From Saccharopolyspora_D taberi (lineage in GTDB: Bacteria > Actinomycetota > Actinomycetes > Mycobacteriales > Pseudonocardiaceae), in NCBI RefSeq assembly GCF_039534165.1, contig NZ_BAAAUX010000003.1, positions 62,001-126,000 of the forward strand: a stretch of DNA of 64,000 nucleotides. Reading direction: 5' to 3'. The notes under the pieces were generated by a model. That model did no database searches. It saw nothing but the letters and a program-made list of their open reading frames with translations, and was not told where the DNA came from. The position numbers were made by a program, and so were the translations under genes. Within the stretch, counting starts at the first letter, position 1. Each line of letters starts with the position of its first letter. Shown here one piece after another: positions 52,175 through 61,037 of this stretch.

Positions 52175-55100
52175 CTACGACGACAGGTAGCGCTGCGCCC
52201 ACTCGGGCGGTCGCTGGTCGGTGTAGATCTCCGACGAGATCCGGCCTGCGTCGGTGATCAGGGTTTCCAGGACCTCCGCGAGTTCGAGGTCCCTGGTCCA
52301 CTCCTCCGGGATCGCCTGCGCCCCGCGCGCGGTGCCGAGCAGGCTGCCGCAGATGGCCGCGGTCGCCGCGCTGTTGCCGCTGTGGGTGGCGGCGAGCGCG
52401 ACCGCGTCGGCGAACGAGTTCGGGTGCGACAGGGCCGCGGCCACCGCGATCGCCAGCGCCTCGGGCGCGTCCCAGCCTGCGCCGAGTTCTTCCAGCGCGG
52501 TCGGCGGCACCGGGCCGGAACCCGCCAGCTCCAGCGCGGACCGCAGCGCGGTCGCGGTGGTCTCGGCGCCCTCCCGCCGGTCCAGCTCGGCGAGCACCGC
52601 GCGGACCGAGTCGGCCAGGGTCTGGCCACCAGCCAGCGCGGCGATCAGCCCGGCCAGCGCCCCGGCGGGCAGGTAGCCGTCGGGAGCGCCGTGGGTGATG
52701 ACCGCGATCTCGGCGCCGACCGAGACGGCGTCCTCCGGAGCGCTGACCTGGAAGCCGAGGACCGCGCCGCGCACCGTCGCGGCGGCGGTGGTCGCGGAGT
52801 TCGGCGGGTTGCCCGCGGTGGGGAGGTGGTTGGCGTTGCCCAGCCGGGCCAGCGCGGTGACGGTGGTTTCGTCCGGGAACCGCTGCGCGCGCAGGGCCTC
52901 GGACCGCGTCAGCTCACCGGGCTCGAACACCGGCTGGATGTGCGCGCCCTGCGCGAACATCCAGTGCTGCAACGTGCCGCGCACCTTGCCGGGCAGCGAT
53001 CCGCCGATCCCGCGCAGGATGCTGCGGATGGCCGAGCGGATCAGGCCGTCGAGCACGAACACCGACTGCTGGCCCAGCGCGCTCGCGGCGCCGAGGCGGC
53101 CGAAGTGCTCGCGGAACTCCCGGACGCCGTCCGGGTTCTCCCGCAGGATGTGGTTCAGGCTGGTGAACGTCCACGGCGCGCCGAGCGCGTCGCCGACCGC
53201 ACCGCCGAGCGCGCAACCGGCCAGGCGCTCCTGCCGGGTCAGCTCGACCGGGGTTTCGCCTGCGAGCTCGTCCTCCCCGGCTTCGGCTTCCTCCTCGGCG
53301 GCCTCCCCGACGAGCTGCGCGGCGCGCTCCTCGCCGAACGCCTCCACCAGCAGCTTGTGCAGGCCCAGCGACAGGTCCGACGGCGCGTCCTCGTCGCTGT
53401 CGCGGAACTTCCGCCAGGCGGCGAGCAGGCGCAGCTCCTCGTCGGAGAGGTTGTCGTCGGAGTCGTCCTCGGCGGCCGGAGCCTCCGGCTCCCCGGCTTC
53501 CTGGGCCGCCGGTTCCTCCGCGCCGCCGACGGGGTAGCGCTCCAGCCACCCGGGCTCCGACGGCGGGTTCTCGCCGAACTCGCGCGCGGCGTCGGTGGCC
53601 AGCTGGGCGATGACGTCGCGGAGTTCGAGCTTGTTCCGCCACTTGCCGGGGATGACCTCCGCGGTGTGCACGGCGCCCATGATGTTGCCGCAGATCGCAC
53701 CACTGGAGTCGCTGTCACCGGAGTGGTTGGTCGCCTGCAGCACCGCCTCGACGAACGAGTTCGGGTGCGACAGCGCCGCGCACACCGCGATCGCCAGCGT
53801 CTCCTGCCCGACGTGGCCCTCGCCGAGCCGCTCGTGCATCCGCTCCGGAGTCGGGGTGCCCTCGGCGGCCAGCTCGATCGCGCGCCGCAGCGCGTCCGCG
53901 GTCTCCTCATGACCGTCCCAAGTGGACAGTTCGGTGAGCGCGCGGTCCACAGCCTCCGGGATCGACCGGCCGGCCAGCAGCTGACCGACGATGACCGCCA
54001 GCGCGCCCGCGGGCAGGAAACCGCTGGGGTGGCCGTGGGTCAGCGCCGCGGTCAGCGCACCGACCCGGAACACCTCGGTCGCGTCGTCGGACCACAGCGC
54101 GGCCGGGGCGGCGCGCATGACGCCACCGCAGCCCTTGGAGTCGTTGAGCCGGTTGCCGAAGGTGCCCAGCGCGTTGCCGCTGGCGTAGCCGTGGAGGGCC
54201 TGTATCGAGGTGGCCCCCGGCGCGCGGCGGACGAACAGGCCCTTCTGCTCGATCAGCCAGCCGTCCGGCGGCGAGCCCGCGATCGGGCCGCCCGCGTCGC
54301 GCCAGTCGAAGCCCTGGGTGTGCAGCCAGCGCTGGTAGGCGTGCTGGACCTGGGTCGCGGGCTCGGTCTCGCCGTAGAGCCTGCGGCGGATGCCGGCGCG
54401 GATGAGCCCTTCCAGGGTGAACAGGGTCATCTGGGTGTCGTCGCTGATCGAACCGCCGGGGCGGTGCGCGTCGACGAAGTCGGTGAGCCCGGAGCGGCCG
54501 TACTTGGCGCGGATGGAGTCGATCGACTCGTCCTCGACCGGGTAGCCCAGCGCGTCACCGACCGCGCCGCCGAGCAGGAAGCCCAGCACCCGGGCGTCCC
54601 GCTCGGCGGGAGCTTCGGCGGGTTTCGCGGCTGGGGGCGTTGCGGCCGTGGGCGTTGCAGCGGGTTTCGCGGCGGCGGGTTTCGGTTGCTGCGCGGGCGC
54701 TTGCGGCGATTCGGGACGCGCGGGGGCGGGCTGCTCCGCCGGGGCCGGGGCTTTCGCCGCTGCTCCGGCCTCGGCCGGGGTCGCGGGGCCGGCCGGAGCC
54801 GCTGGGCTTGCCGGGGTGACGGGGCTGGCCGGGGTGGCTGTGCTCGTCGGAATTGCCGGGCTGGCAGAGGTTGCCGGGGTTGCCGGGCTGGTCGGGGTTG
54901 CCGGACCGGGCCTCGCCGGAGTGGCAGCTCCGGGGTTCGGGGCAGCGGAGTTCGCCGGGGCGGCAGCCCCAGGCGCCGCTGCTTCGGACTTCGCCGCGTT
55001 GGCGGTCTCGGGAGTCTTGGCAGCTTCAGGAGCCTTGGCGGTCTCAGGAGCCTTGGCGGTCTCGGGAGCCTTGGCTGCCTCAGGAGTCTTGGCTGCCTCG

Positions 55101-57478
55101 GGAACTGCTGCTGCGGGCTTCGCTGCGGCTTCCGGCGTGGCTGCGCCCGACTTCCTCGGGGCGGTCGCGGGCTCGGACTTCGCCGCGTTGGAGGTTTCGG
55201 GGGTCGCTGCGCCGGATTTCGCCTCGACAGCTGCGGCACCGACCGCTGCTGCGCCAGCACCCGCCGCCGCGGCGGCAGCACCGACCGCAACGGGCTCGGG
55301 CTGCGCCACGGGCGTCGGCTGAGCAGCGGGCGCCGACTGCGCCACGGGCTCCGGCTGAGCCGTGGGCGCTGGCTGAGCAGCGGGCTCGGGCTGCGGCGCC
55401 GGGCCGCCCGCCTTCCCCGACTCCGCCTGCCGCACCGGAACGCCTGTGCGCTGGGTGACCTCCGGCGACGGCTCCTCTGGGTTCGAGTGGGGGGCGTCCG
55501 GGTCGGGGGAGTTCGGGTCGAGCCGCTTCTGCGCGCTTTCCCGTTGCACCGTGCGGGTTTCCGTCGGCACCTTGATCGCCGGTTCGGAGTCGTCCTCCGG
55601 CTCGACGTTCCCCGGCTCGACGACCTCCGGCTCCGGCTCGGGCTCCGGTTCCTCGGGTTCGTCGCCCGCCGCGGGCAGGGTGGAGGTGAACACCAGGCTG
55701 GAGATGTCCTTCTCCGCCGGGTACCGCTGCGTCCACGCCGAACCGGTCGGCGGCTGCGCGCTGAACTCCAGCAACGCGTCCTTGGCCAGGGCCTCCACGA
55801 GCTGGCTGTGCTGGAGGTCCCGCAGCCAGACACCGGGCAGCGCGGTCGCGCCGTACCTCGCGCCGACGATGTTGCCGCAGATCGCGCCGGTCGAGTCGCT
55901 GTCGCCGGAGTGGTTCACCGCGACCATCACCGCGGCGGCGATGCTGTCGGTGCTCAGCGCCGCGCACAGCGCGATGGCCAGCGCCTCGTGCGCGGCCCAG
56001 CCACCGCCGAGCTGGTCCTTGAGCTCCTCGGGGCTTGGCCTGCCCTGCGCGGCGAGGTCGACCGCGGCCTGCAGCGCGGCGTCCACCTCGCGGTGCCCCC
56101 GGTAGTCGCCGAGCAGCACCCGGGACTGGGCCAGCGCTTCCTCCAGCGGTTCCCCGCGCAGCAGCCGGTGCACGATCACGGCGAGGACACCGGCGGGCAG
56201 GTACCCGGTGGGCTTGGAGTAGGTCAGCGCCGCGGTCGCGGCGGCCAGCTCGAAGACCGCCTGCGGGTCGTCCGACCAGAGCGCCACCGGGGCCGCGCGG
56301 ACGACACCGCCGCAGTCGTCGGAGTCGTTGATCGCGCGCTCGAACGTGCCGGGCGCGCCGACCGACGCGAACTCCCGCAGCGCGGTGATGCAGCTGCTGT
56401 TGGGGGAGCGCACGGCGAACAGCTCGCGCTGCCCGATCAGCCACCCGTCGGGCTCGGGGTGGCTGTCGACGAACGGTCCCGCCGCGCGCGGCCAGGCGTA
56501 GCCCTGGGTGTGCAGCCACCGCTGGTAGGCGAGCTGGATCGCCGACAGCGGGCTCTCGGCTTCGGTGGTCCGGGTCGCGATGTGGCCCCGGATCAGCCCT
56601 TCCAGCGTGAACATCGCCATCTGGGTGTCGTCGGTGAACTCGCCGGGGCGCTCGCCCGCGCGGTCGTAGTCGCTGACGCCCTGCGCGCCGTAGCGGCTGC
56701 GGATCTGGTCGACCGGGTAGAACTCCACCGCCGCGCCCAGCGCGTCGCCGATCGCGCCCGCCAGCATCGAGCCGATGAACCGGCGGCCGAAGTCGGTCTC
56801 GGCCGGGTCGGGCTGCGGTGCCTTCGCCGCCGGTTCCGCGGCCGGGGGCGCCGCCGGTTCCGCGGGCGCCTGCGCGGCGGGCGGCACCGCGGGTGCCTTG
56901 GGCGGGACCGCCGCCGCGGCGTTGACCAGGTCCTCGGCGGGGATGCGGGCCTTGACCGGGCTGGTCGGGTTGATCTGCAGGTCCATCCCGGTGACCTTGA
57001 GCTCGGCGAGCTGGCGGCCGGTCATCCGCTGCCAGCTAGTCCAGTTCGACGGCAGGAACCCGTCGGAGGTGAACAGCTGGAGCTGCCGCCTGCCGGACTC
57101 GTGCTCCATCGTGAACAGGCCGCTGCCCTGCGGCTGGGCGAACAGGATCAGCTCGGCGTCCAGCAGCGCGGCCAGCAGGGTCTGGCCGGGGGCGTAGCCG
57201 GTGGTGGTGAGCTGGAGGGCGCGCTCGGCGTCGTTGGTCGGCGCGGGCAGCCGCAGCGCCACCGGGGAGGGGCGGTAGTTCGGGTTGGGGGAGAAGTCGT
57301 CGGTGAGCTCACCGCGCTCGTCGACCCGGTAGCCGCCGATGAACCCCCACGGCGGGACCTCCGCGTTCGGATCGGTGAAGATCGGGTCGACCACGTACAG
57401 CCAGGTGTTGGGCTGCTTGGTGGCCTGCTCCCGCATGGCCGGTGTGATGACCGGCCGGTTCGGCTGCTGCGTGTTCAT
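52175..57478 (-). CDS. giant protein: type VII secretion-associated-like N-terminal domain plus three ADP-ribosylglycohydrolase domains
   Basis: 1767 residues. Residues 1-170 (PNTWLYVVDPIFTDPN, PPWGFIGGYRVDERGE, NPNYRPSPVALRLPAP, then an SseB-like part) resemble actinobacterial type VII secretion-associated proteins. ARG domain 1 (about 230-590) has FTDDTQMAMF and NHSGDSDSTGAIC. Domain 2 (about 957-1316) has ISDDTQMTLF and NHSGDSDSSGAIC. Domain 3 (about 1418-1767) has lost both (LGQQSVFVL, THSGNSAATAAIC). A Pro/Ala linker of about 365 residues separates domains 1 and 2. The start could also be ATG at 57526. I chose 57478, where the family-like sequence begins. Confidence 0.87.
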   Translation of the reverse strand: MNTQQPNRPVITPAMREQATKQPNTWLYVVDPIFTDPNAEVPPWGFIGGYRVDERGELTDDFSPNPNYRPSPVALRLPAPTNDAERALQLTTTGYAPGQTLLAALLDAELILFAQPQGSGLFTMEHESGRRQLQLFTSDGFLPSNWTSWQRMTGRQLAELKVTGMDLQINPTSPVKARIPAEDLVNAAAAVPPKAPAVPPAAQAPAEPAAPPAAEPAAKAPQPDPAETDFGRRFIGSMLAGAIGDALGAAVEFYPVDQIRSRYGAQGVSDYDRAGERPGEFTDDTQMAMFTLEGLIRGHIATRTTEAESPLSAIQLAYQRWLHTQGYAWPRAAGPFVDSHPEPDGWLIGQRELFAVRSPNSSCITALREFASVGAPGTFERAINDSDDCGGVVRAAPVALWSDDPQAVFELAAATAALTYSKPTGYLPAGVLAVIVHRLLRGEPLEEALAQSRVLLGDYRGHREVDAALQAAVDLAAQGRPSPEELKDQLGGGWAAHEALAIALCAALSTDSIAAAVMVAVNHSGDSDSTGAICGNIVGARYGATALPGVWLRDLQHSQLVEALAKDALLEFSAQPPTGSAWTQRYPAEKDISSLVFTSTLPAAGDEPEEPEPEPEPEVVEPGNVEPEDDSEPAIKVPTETRTVQRESAQKRLDPNSPDPDAPHSNPEEPSPEVTQRTGVPVRQAESGKAGGPAPQPEPAAQPAPTAQPEPVAQSAPAAQPTPVAQPEPVAVGAAAAAAGAGAAAVGAAAVEAKSGAATPETSNAAKSEPATAPRKSGAATPEAAAKPAAAVPEAAKTPEAAKAPETAKAPETAKAPEAAKTPETANAAKSEAAAPGAAAPANSAAPNPGAATPARPGPATPTSPATPATSASPAIPTSTATPASPVTPASPAAPAGPATPAEAGAAAKAPAPAEQPAPARPESPQAPAQQPKPAAAKPAATPTAATPPAAKPAEAPAERDARVLGFLLGGAVGDALGYPVEDESIDSIRAKYGRSGLTDFVDAHRPGGSISDDTQMTLFTLEGLIRAGIRRRLYGETEPATQVQHAYQRWLHTQGFDWRDAGGPIAGSPPDGWLIEQKGLFVRRAPGATSIQALHGYASGNALGTFGNRLNDSKGCGGVMRAAPAALWSDDATEVFRVGALTAALTHGHPSGFLPAGALAVIVGQLLAGRSIPEAVDRALTELSTWDGHEETADALRRAIELAAEGTPTPERMHERLGEGHVGQETLAIAVCAALSHPNSFVEAVLQATNHSGDSDSSGAICGNIMGAVHTAEVIPGKWRNKLELRDVIAQLATDAAREFGENPPSEPGWLERYPVGGAEEPAAQEAGEPEAPAAEDDSDDNLSDEELRLLAAWRKFRDSDEDAPSDLSLGLHKLLVEAFGEERAAQLVGEAAEEEAEAGEDELAGETPVELTRQERLAGCALGGAVGDALGAPWTFTSLNHILRENPDGVREFREHFGRLGAASALGQQSVFVLDGLIRSAIRSILRGIGGSLPGKVRGTLQHWMFAQGAHIQPVFEPGELTRSEALRAQRFPDETTVTALARLGNANHLPTAGNPPNSATTAAATVRGAVLGFQVSAPEDAVSVGAEIAVITHGAPDGYLPAGALAGLIAALAGGQTLADSVRAVLAELDRREGAETTATALRSALELAGSGPVPPTALEELGAGWDAPEALAIAVAAALSHPNSFADAVALAATHSGNSAATAAICGSLLGTARGAQAIPEEWTRDLELAEVLETLITDAGRISSEIYTDQRPPEWAQRYLSS
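54606..55710 (-). repeat. low-complexity Pro/Ala linker in the giant ARG protein
   Basis: This stretch encodes an acidic EPEPEPEVVEP segment, a PAPTAQPEPVAQ-like section and many AAKAPETAKAPE units. It is unstructured in appearance and contains short degenerate repeats of 12-18 bases. The frame is intact throughout. Confidence 0.7.
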
Positions 57479-57698
57479 CTCCCGCTTGTGCCCCCGACTT
57501 CTCGTCCAGCCCTTGATCCCAGCCATCGACGCGATCACCTATCGCCCGACAGTGCAGTGTTTGAGTGCGACGCACACGGTCGGCTATGGGTTCCGACCTC
57601 TCGTCGCTAAGGGATCACTCTCTCATGGCCACATGGTGTGAAGTTTAGTGTTCGCCGAAAATACGCTGAGTCAGCAAGGGGTTTCCCACGGCGAGCGC

Positions 57699-57923
57699 TC
57701 AGCCGACCAGCGCCGCGCGCAGCAGGCACGGCATGCACGGCATCCCGACCGGGCCGTCCAGCTGCTCGGCCTGCCCGGGGGTGATGTCGAACCCGCAGTA
57801 GGCGCGCAGCGACTCGGGCACCGCGCCGTCGGGGGGCAGCGGGAACAGGTGGCAGGACAGCTCCTGCTCGGTGCGCGCGAGCTCCGGGCGGACCCGTGCG
57901 ATCAGGTGCGTGTGCGCGTTCAT
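57699..57923 (-). CDS. small cysteine-containing protein of unknown function
   Basis: 74 residues. Features are IARVRPELARTEQELSCHLF, YCGFDITPGQAEQL and a terminal CMPCLLRAALVG. The CxxC plus two upstream cysteines and a His could bind zinc. I do not know the family. The ATG overlaps the stop of an even smaller open frame as ATGA. It lies upstream of the giant ARG gene on the same strand with a 220-base gap (57479-57698), in which I see no gene, only a -10-like TAGGTG near 57542-57537 on the minus strand. Confidence 0.6.
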   Translation of the reverse strand: MNAHTHLIARVRPELARTEQELSCHLFPLPPDGAVPESLRAYCGFDITPGQAEQLDGPVGMPCMPCLLRAALVG

Positions 57924-58117
57924 GATGCCGCCAGCAGGTTCGGGTCCGGCAGCGACCGGAAGTGTCGGAGGTTGTTCCGCGCCGCCGCCGGTGGTCGTGC
58001 GACCAGTCGGACCGCACGTGACGCATCATCCACGGAAGGTTGCGCGGCGGGGCGCCGAATGCCGAAATTGCGCAACAACGGCGCAGTTCCGGCCGCTGGA
58101 TGCAGGACGCCGTTCAT
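57920..58117 (-). CDS. possible small protein coupled to the next gene
   Basis: 65 codons from an ATG at 58117, ending with a TGA that overlaps the following ATG (57923) by four bases. The Arg/Ala-rich product (VRLVARPPAAARNNLRHFRS) has no recognisable domain. The overlap is the only support. The stretch 57924-58147 otherwise contains only an inverted repeat around GTTGCGC/GCGCAAC. Confidence 0.3.
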   Translation of the reverse strand: MNGVLHPAAGTAPLLRNFGIRRPAAQPSVDDASRAVRLVARPPAAARNNLRHFRSLPDPNLLAAS

Positions 58118-58147
58118 CCCAACGGCGGCTGTCGCGACGCTCGGTGT

Positions 58148-58558
58148 TCAGGGCAGCAGCGCGAAGGCCGGGACGTGGCGCGGACGCACGACCGAGAAGT
58201 GGCGGCGATCCAGAGTCGCGACAGCGGCCACGCCCAGCCGTTCGGCGATGCTCACCACGGATGCGTCGGTCGTGCCGAGCGGGAGGTCCGAGTACTTCGA
58301 GACCAGCTCGCGCACCCGGTCAAGATCCTCGCCGGAGAGTTCCGCCAGCTCGAACATGCCGCTGCGCACTTGGTCCAGGAACATCACTTCGGCGGTGACG
58401 CCGACACGGCTTTCGAGCAGCCAGCAGGTTTCCGCAATGACGGTGGAAGGCACCAGAAGTTTTCCCGGGTACCGGGAGAACAGATCCATGCACGCCGAAT
58501 GGTGGTGATCCCGAAGGTTGCCCAGTGCGACCAGCGGACCCGTGTCAACGATGATCAC
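58148..58558 (-). CDS. PIN-domain toxin (VapC-like ribonuclease)
   Basis: 136 residues. The acidic residues of the PIN active site are in IIVDTGPLVALG (Asp about 5), VIAETCWLLE (Glu about 43) and GTTDASVVSIAERLG (Asp about 98), followed by ATLDRRHF (Asp about 115). The GTG start overlaps the antitoxin stop as GTGA, giving the usual toxin-after-antitoxin order. VapC-type toxins cut tRNA or rRNA. The exact target is unknown. Confidence 0.9.
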   Translation of the reverse strand: MIIVDTGPLVALGNLRDHHHSACMDLFSRYPGKLLVPSTVIAETCWLLESRVGVTAEVMFLDQVRSGMFELAELSGEDLDRVRELVSKYSDLPLGTTDASVVSIAERLGVAAVATLDRRHFSVVRPRHVPAFALLP

Positions 58559-58788
58559 GAATCGCCGCTGTCGCCGCGGAACCGGCCGTGCAGGTACTCC
58601 TCCGAGCGCTCGCCGAGGTCCGGCTCCGCGGAGAACGAACCCGCATATCCGGTCAGATCGCGAACGGGCTCGTCGGCCAGCTCCATCGTCTGCGTGACGA
58701 GCAGTACCAGCGCGGACGCGGCGTCGTCCAGCTTGTCGCTCGGCAGCTGCTCGACAAGCTGGTGGAGGTCGTCATGAGTGACGCTCAT
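58555..58788 (-). CDS. antitoxin of the PIN toxin
   Basis: 77 residues, acidic, with a helical N terminus (MSVTHDDLHQLVEQLPSDKL, then DAASALVLLVTQTME) and a disordered acidic tail (FSAEPDLGERSEEYLHGRF) that likely wraps the toxin. This pattern is found in many actinobacterial PIN antitoxins. It overlaps the toxin gene by four bases. Autoregulation through its N terminus is expected, but I see no clear operator. Confidence 0.85.
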   Translation of the reverse strand: MSVTHDDLHQLVEQLPSDKLDDAASALVLLVTQTMELADEPVRDLTGYAGSFSAEPDLGERSEEYLHGRFRGDSGDS

Positions 58789-58831
58789 GGCGCCGATTCT
58801 AGTGCTGGCCAGCAGCCCGGCACACCTTCGG

Positions 58832-59605
58832 TCACAGCGCGGGGGAGAACTCCTGCGGCCGGGAGACGGCGGCCCGGACGTCGTCGTAGCGCTGGAGGAT
58901 CAGCTCCGCCACCCCGGTGTCGTCGGCCATCGGCGCCGCCAGCGCCGGTGCGCCGGTGTGCTCGCGGGCGAGCCGCTCGATCCGGTCCGGCAGCAGGCCG
59001 GGGGCCAGGAACCAGGAGCCGACGGCGAACCGCAGCGCGCCCCGGGCCCGCAACCGCGCGACGGCGGCGGGCACGTCGGGCTCGGCCGCGGCGGCGAACG
59101 CCGCCACGACCCCGGCCCAGGACGTGCCGGCCTGCCAGCGGGCCGCGACCTCGGCAGCGAGCCGGTTCGCCGGGTCGTGCAATGAGCCGGCCCCGGCCAG
59201 GACGACGCCGAGTTCCGGGTCGTCGGGGCTGACCCCGGCCTGCGCCAGCCGCCGCCACGCGGCGTCGGCCAGCCGCTGGTCGGGGCCGAGGACGTCGCTG
59301 ACGTGCACCAGGAACCGCGGGTAGCGCTGCTGCACCTCGGCCACGGCGGCGGGCACGTCGACGCGGGCGTGGAACGCGCGGCCGAGCAGCAGCGGGACCA
59401 CCACCGCTTCGCCGTACCCGTCGCCGTGCACCGCGCTGAGCACGTCGCCCAGGCGCGGTGCCGACAGGTCCAGGAACGCCGTGCGGACGTCGAGTTCCGG
59501 GCGCAGCGCGCGGACCACGTCCATCAGGCCGTGGATCGTGGCCGCGGAACGCGGATCGCGGCTGCCGTGCGCGACGGCGACCAGTGGAGCGGTCATCCGG
59601 CTCAC
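58832..59605 (-). CDS. sirohydrochlorin chelatase (CbiX/SirB-like)
   Basis: 257 residues made of two similar halves. The first has VAVAHGSRDPRS with the catalytic His (about 12) and VVVPLLLGRAFHARVDVP. The second half is degenerate and has no such His pair. It inserts iron into sirohydrochlorin to make the sirohaem needed by the sulfite reductase of this operon. The GTG at 59605 overlaps the cysN stop as GTGA. An ATG at 59596 is equally possible. Confidence 0.88.
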   Translation of the reverse strand: MSRMTAPLVAVAHGSRDPRSAATIHGLMDVVRALRPELDVRTAFLDLSAPRLGDVLSAVHGDGYGEAVVVPLLLGRAFHARVDVPAAVAEVQQRYPRFLVHVSDVLGPDQRLADAAWRRLAQAGVSPDDPELGVVLAGAGSLHDPANRLAAEVAARWQAGTSWAGVVAAFAAAAEPDVPAAVARLRARGALRFAVGSWFLAPGLLPDRIERLAREHTGAPALAAPMADDTGVAELILQRYDDVRAAVSRPQEFSPAL

Positions 59606-60936
59606 TCGGCCAGCGGCGCCAGCGGACGGCCGACCAGACCGGCCGCGAGGGTGGTGCCGTCGGACGGGTCGATCACCAGGAACGAGCCGGTGCGCCTGCT
59701 GGCGGCGTAGTCGTCCACCGGCAGCGGCTCCGAGGTGCGCAGCCGGACCCGGCCGATCTCGTTGAGCTCCAGCGAATCCGGTGCGTCCACACTGGACAGC
59801 TGCTGCTCGTCGAAGCGGGCCGACAGCTCGGTGACGATCGCCTGCACCGTGCGGGTGCCGTGCTTGACCAGCGCCCGCGCTCCCGGCCGCAGCGCCTTCT
59901 CGGCGAGCCAGCAGACCGTCGCGTCGATCTCGTCGGTGACCGCCGGAGCCGACTCCGCCGCGGCGATCAGATCGCCGCGCGAGATGTCGACGTCGTCCTC
60001 CAGCAGGACCGTCACCGACCGCCCCGCCGCGGCGCGCGGCACCGAACCGTCTGGAGTGTCCACCTTGGACACCCGCGTGCGCACGCCCGCGGGAAGCACC
60101 ACGACCTCGTCGCCCTCGGCCACCACGCCGGCGGCCACCTGGCCCGCGTAACCGCGGTAGTCCGGGTGCTCGGCCGTGCGCGGGCGGATCACGTACTGCA
60201 CCGGCATCCGGAACGGCGCGTCGTGCGGGTCCGGGGCGACCGGCACGCTCTCCAGGTGCTCCAGCAGCGCCGGCCCGGTGTACCAGGGCGTCTGCTCGGA
60301 GCGCTCCACGACGTTGTCACCGTGCAGCGCCGAAACCGGGATCGTCACCACGGTGCCGTCGGCGTAGCCCAGCTTGGCGGCGTGCGCGGTGAACTCCGCT
60401 GCGATCCGCCGGTAGGTGGCCTCGTCGTAGCCGACCATGTCGATCTTGTTGACGGCCAGCACCAGCCGCGGGACGCCCAGCAGCGCCAGGACCGCCGCGT
60501 GCCGCCGGGTCTGCTCCAGCACGCCCTTGCGCGCGTCGACCAGCAGCACCGCGAGCTGCGCGGTGGACGCGCCGGTGACCGTGTTGCGGGTGTACTGCAC
60601 GTGGCCCGGGGTGTCGGCGAGCACGAACGACCGCTTCGGCGTCGCGAAGTACCGGTAGGCGACGTCGATGGTGATGCCCTGCTCGCGCTCCGCGCGCAGG
60701 CCGTCGACCAGCAGCGACAGGTCCGGCGTCTGGAGCCCGCGGTCCGCGCTGGCGCGGTGCACCGCGTCGAGCTGGTCGGCGAGCACCGACTTGGTGTCGT
60801 GCAGCAGCCGACCGACCAGCGTGCTCTTGCCGTCGTCGACGGAACCGGCGGTGGCCAGCCGCAGCTGGTCGGTGTGCACGGGCAGGGTCACGGTCGTGCC
60901 GGAATCGGGCGCCGTGCGGGTGGTGGTCTCGGTCAT
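59602..60936 (-). CDS. cysN: sulfate adenylyltransferase subunit 1 (GTPase)
   Basis: 444 residues. GTPase motifs are AGSVDDGKSTLVGRLL (about 30-45), EREQGITIDVAYRYF, DTPGHVQYTRN and NKIDMV. EF-Tu-like barrels follow. The length shows there is no fused APS kinase (CysC). GAGGA precedes the ATG. It hydrolyses GTP to drive APS formation by CysD, whose gene lies 101 bases upstream. Confidence 0.95.
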   Translation of the reverse strand: MTETTTRTAPDSGTTVTLPVHTDQLRLATAGSVDDGKSTLVGRLLHDTKSVLADQLDAVHRASADRGLQTPDLSLLVDGLRAEREQGITIDVAYRYFATPKRSFVLADTPGHVQYTRNTVTGASTAQLAVLLVDARKGVLEQTRRHAAVLALLGVPRLVLAVNKIDMVGYDEATYRRIAAEFTAHAAKLGYADGTVVTIPVSALHGDNVVERSEQTPWYTGPALLEHLESVPVAPDPHDAPFRMPVQYVIRPRTAEHPDYRGYAGQVAAGVVAEGDEVVVLPAGVRTRVSKVDTPDGSVPRAAAGRSVTVLLEDDVDISRGDLIAAAESAPAVTDEIDATVCWLAEKALRPGARALVKHGTRTVQAIVTELSARFDEQQLSSVDAPDSLELNEIGRVRLRTSEPLPVDDYAASRRTGSFLVIDPSDGTTLAAGLVGRPLAPLAE

Positions 60937-61037
60937 GTGGAAGTCCTCGAACTCGTTTTGAGCAGCGGTGCCGGTTGCGTGCGTGGGCCAAGCGGCTGCA
61001 CCGCTTCGAAAGGCGGGCGCGCTTCGAAGACGGGCAT

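Noticed and set aside
49901..57610. A continuous open frame of about 2,570 codons on the plus strand opposite the ARG genes
   Set aside because: It is the mirror of the high-GC codon pattern of the minus-strand genes. Its product is Arg/Gly/Ala/His-rich without any domain, while the minus strand encodes clear ARG folds.
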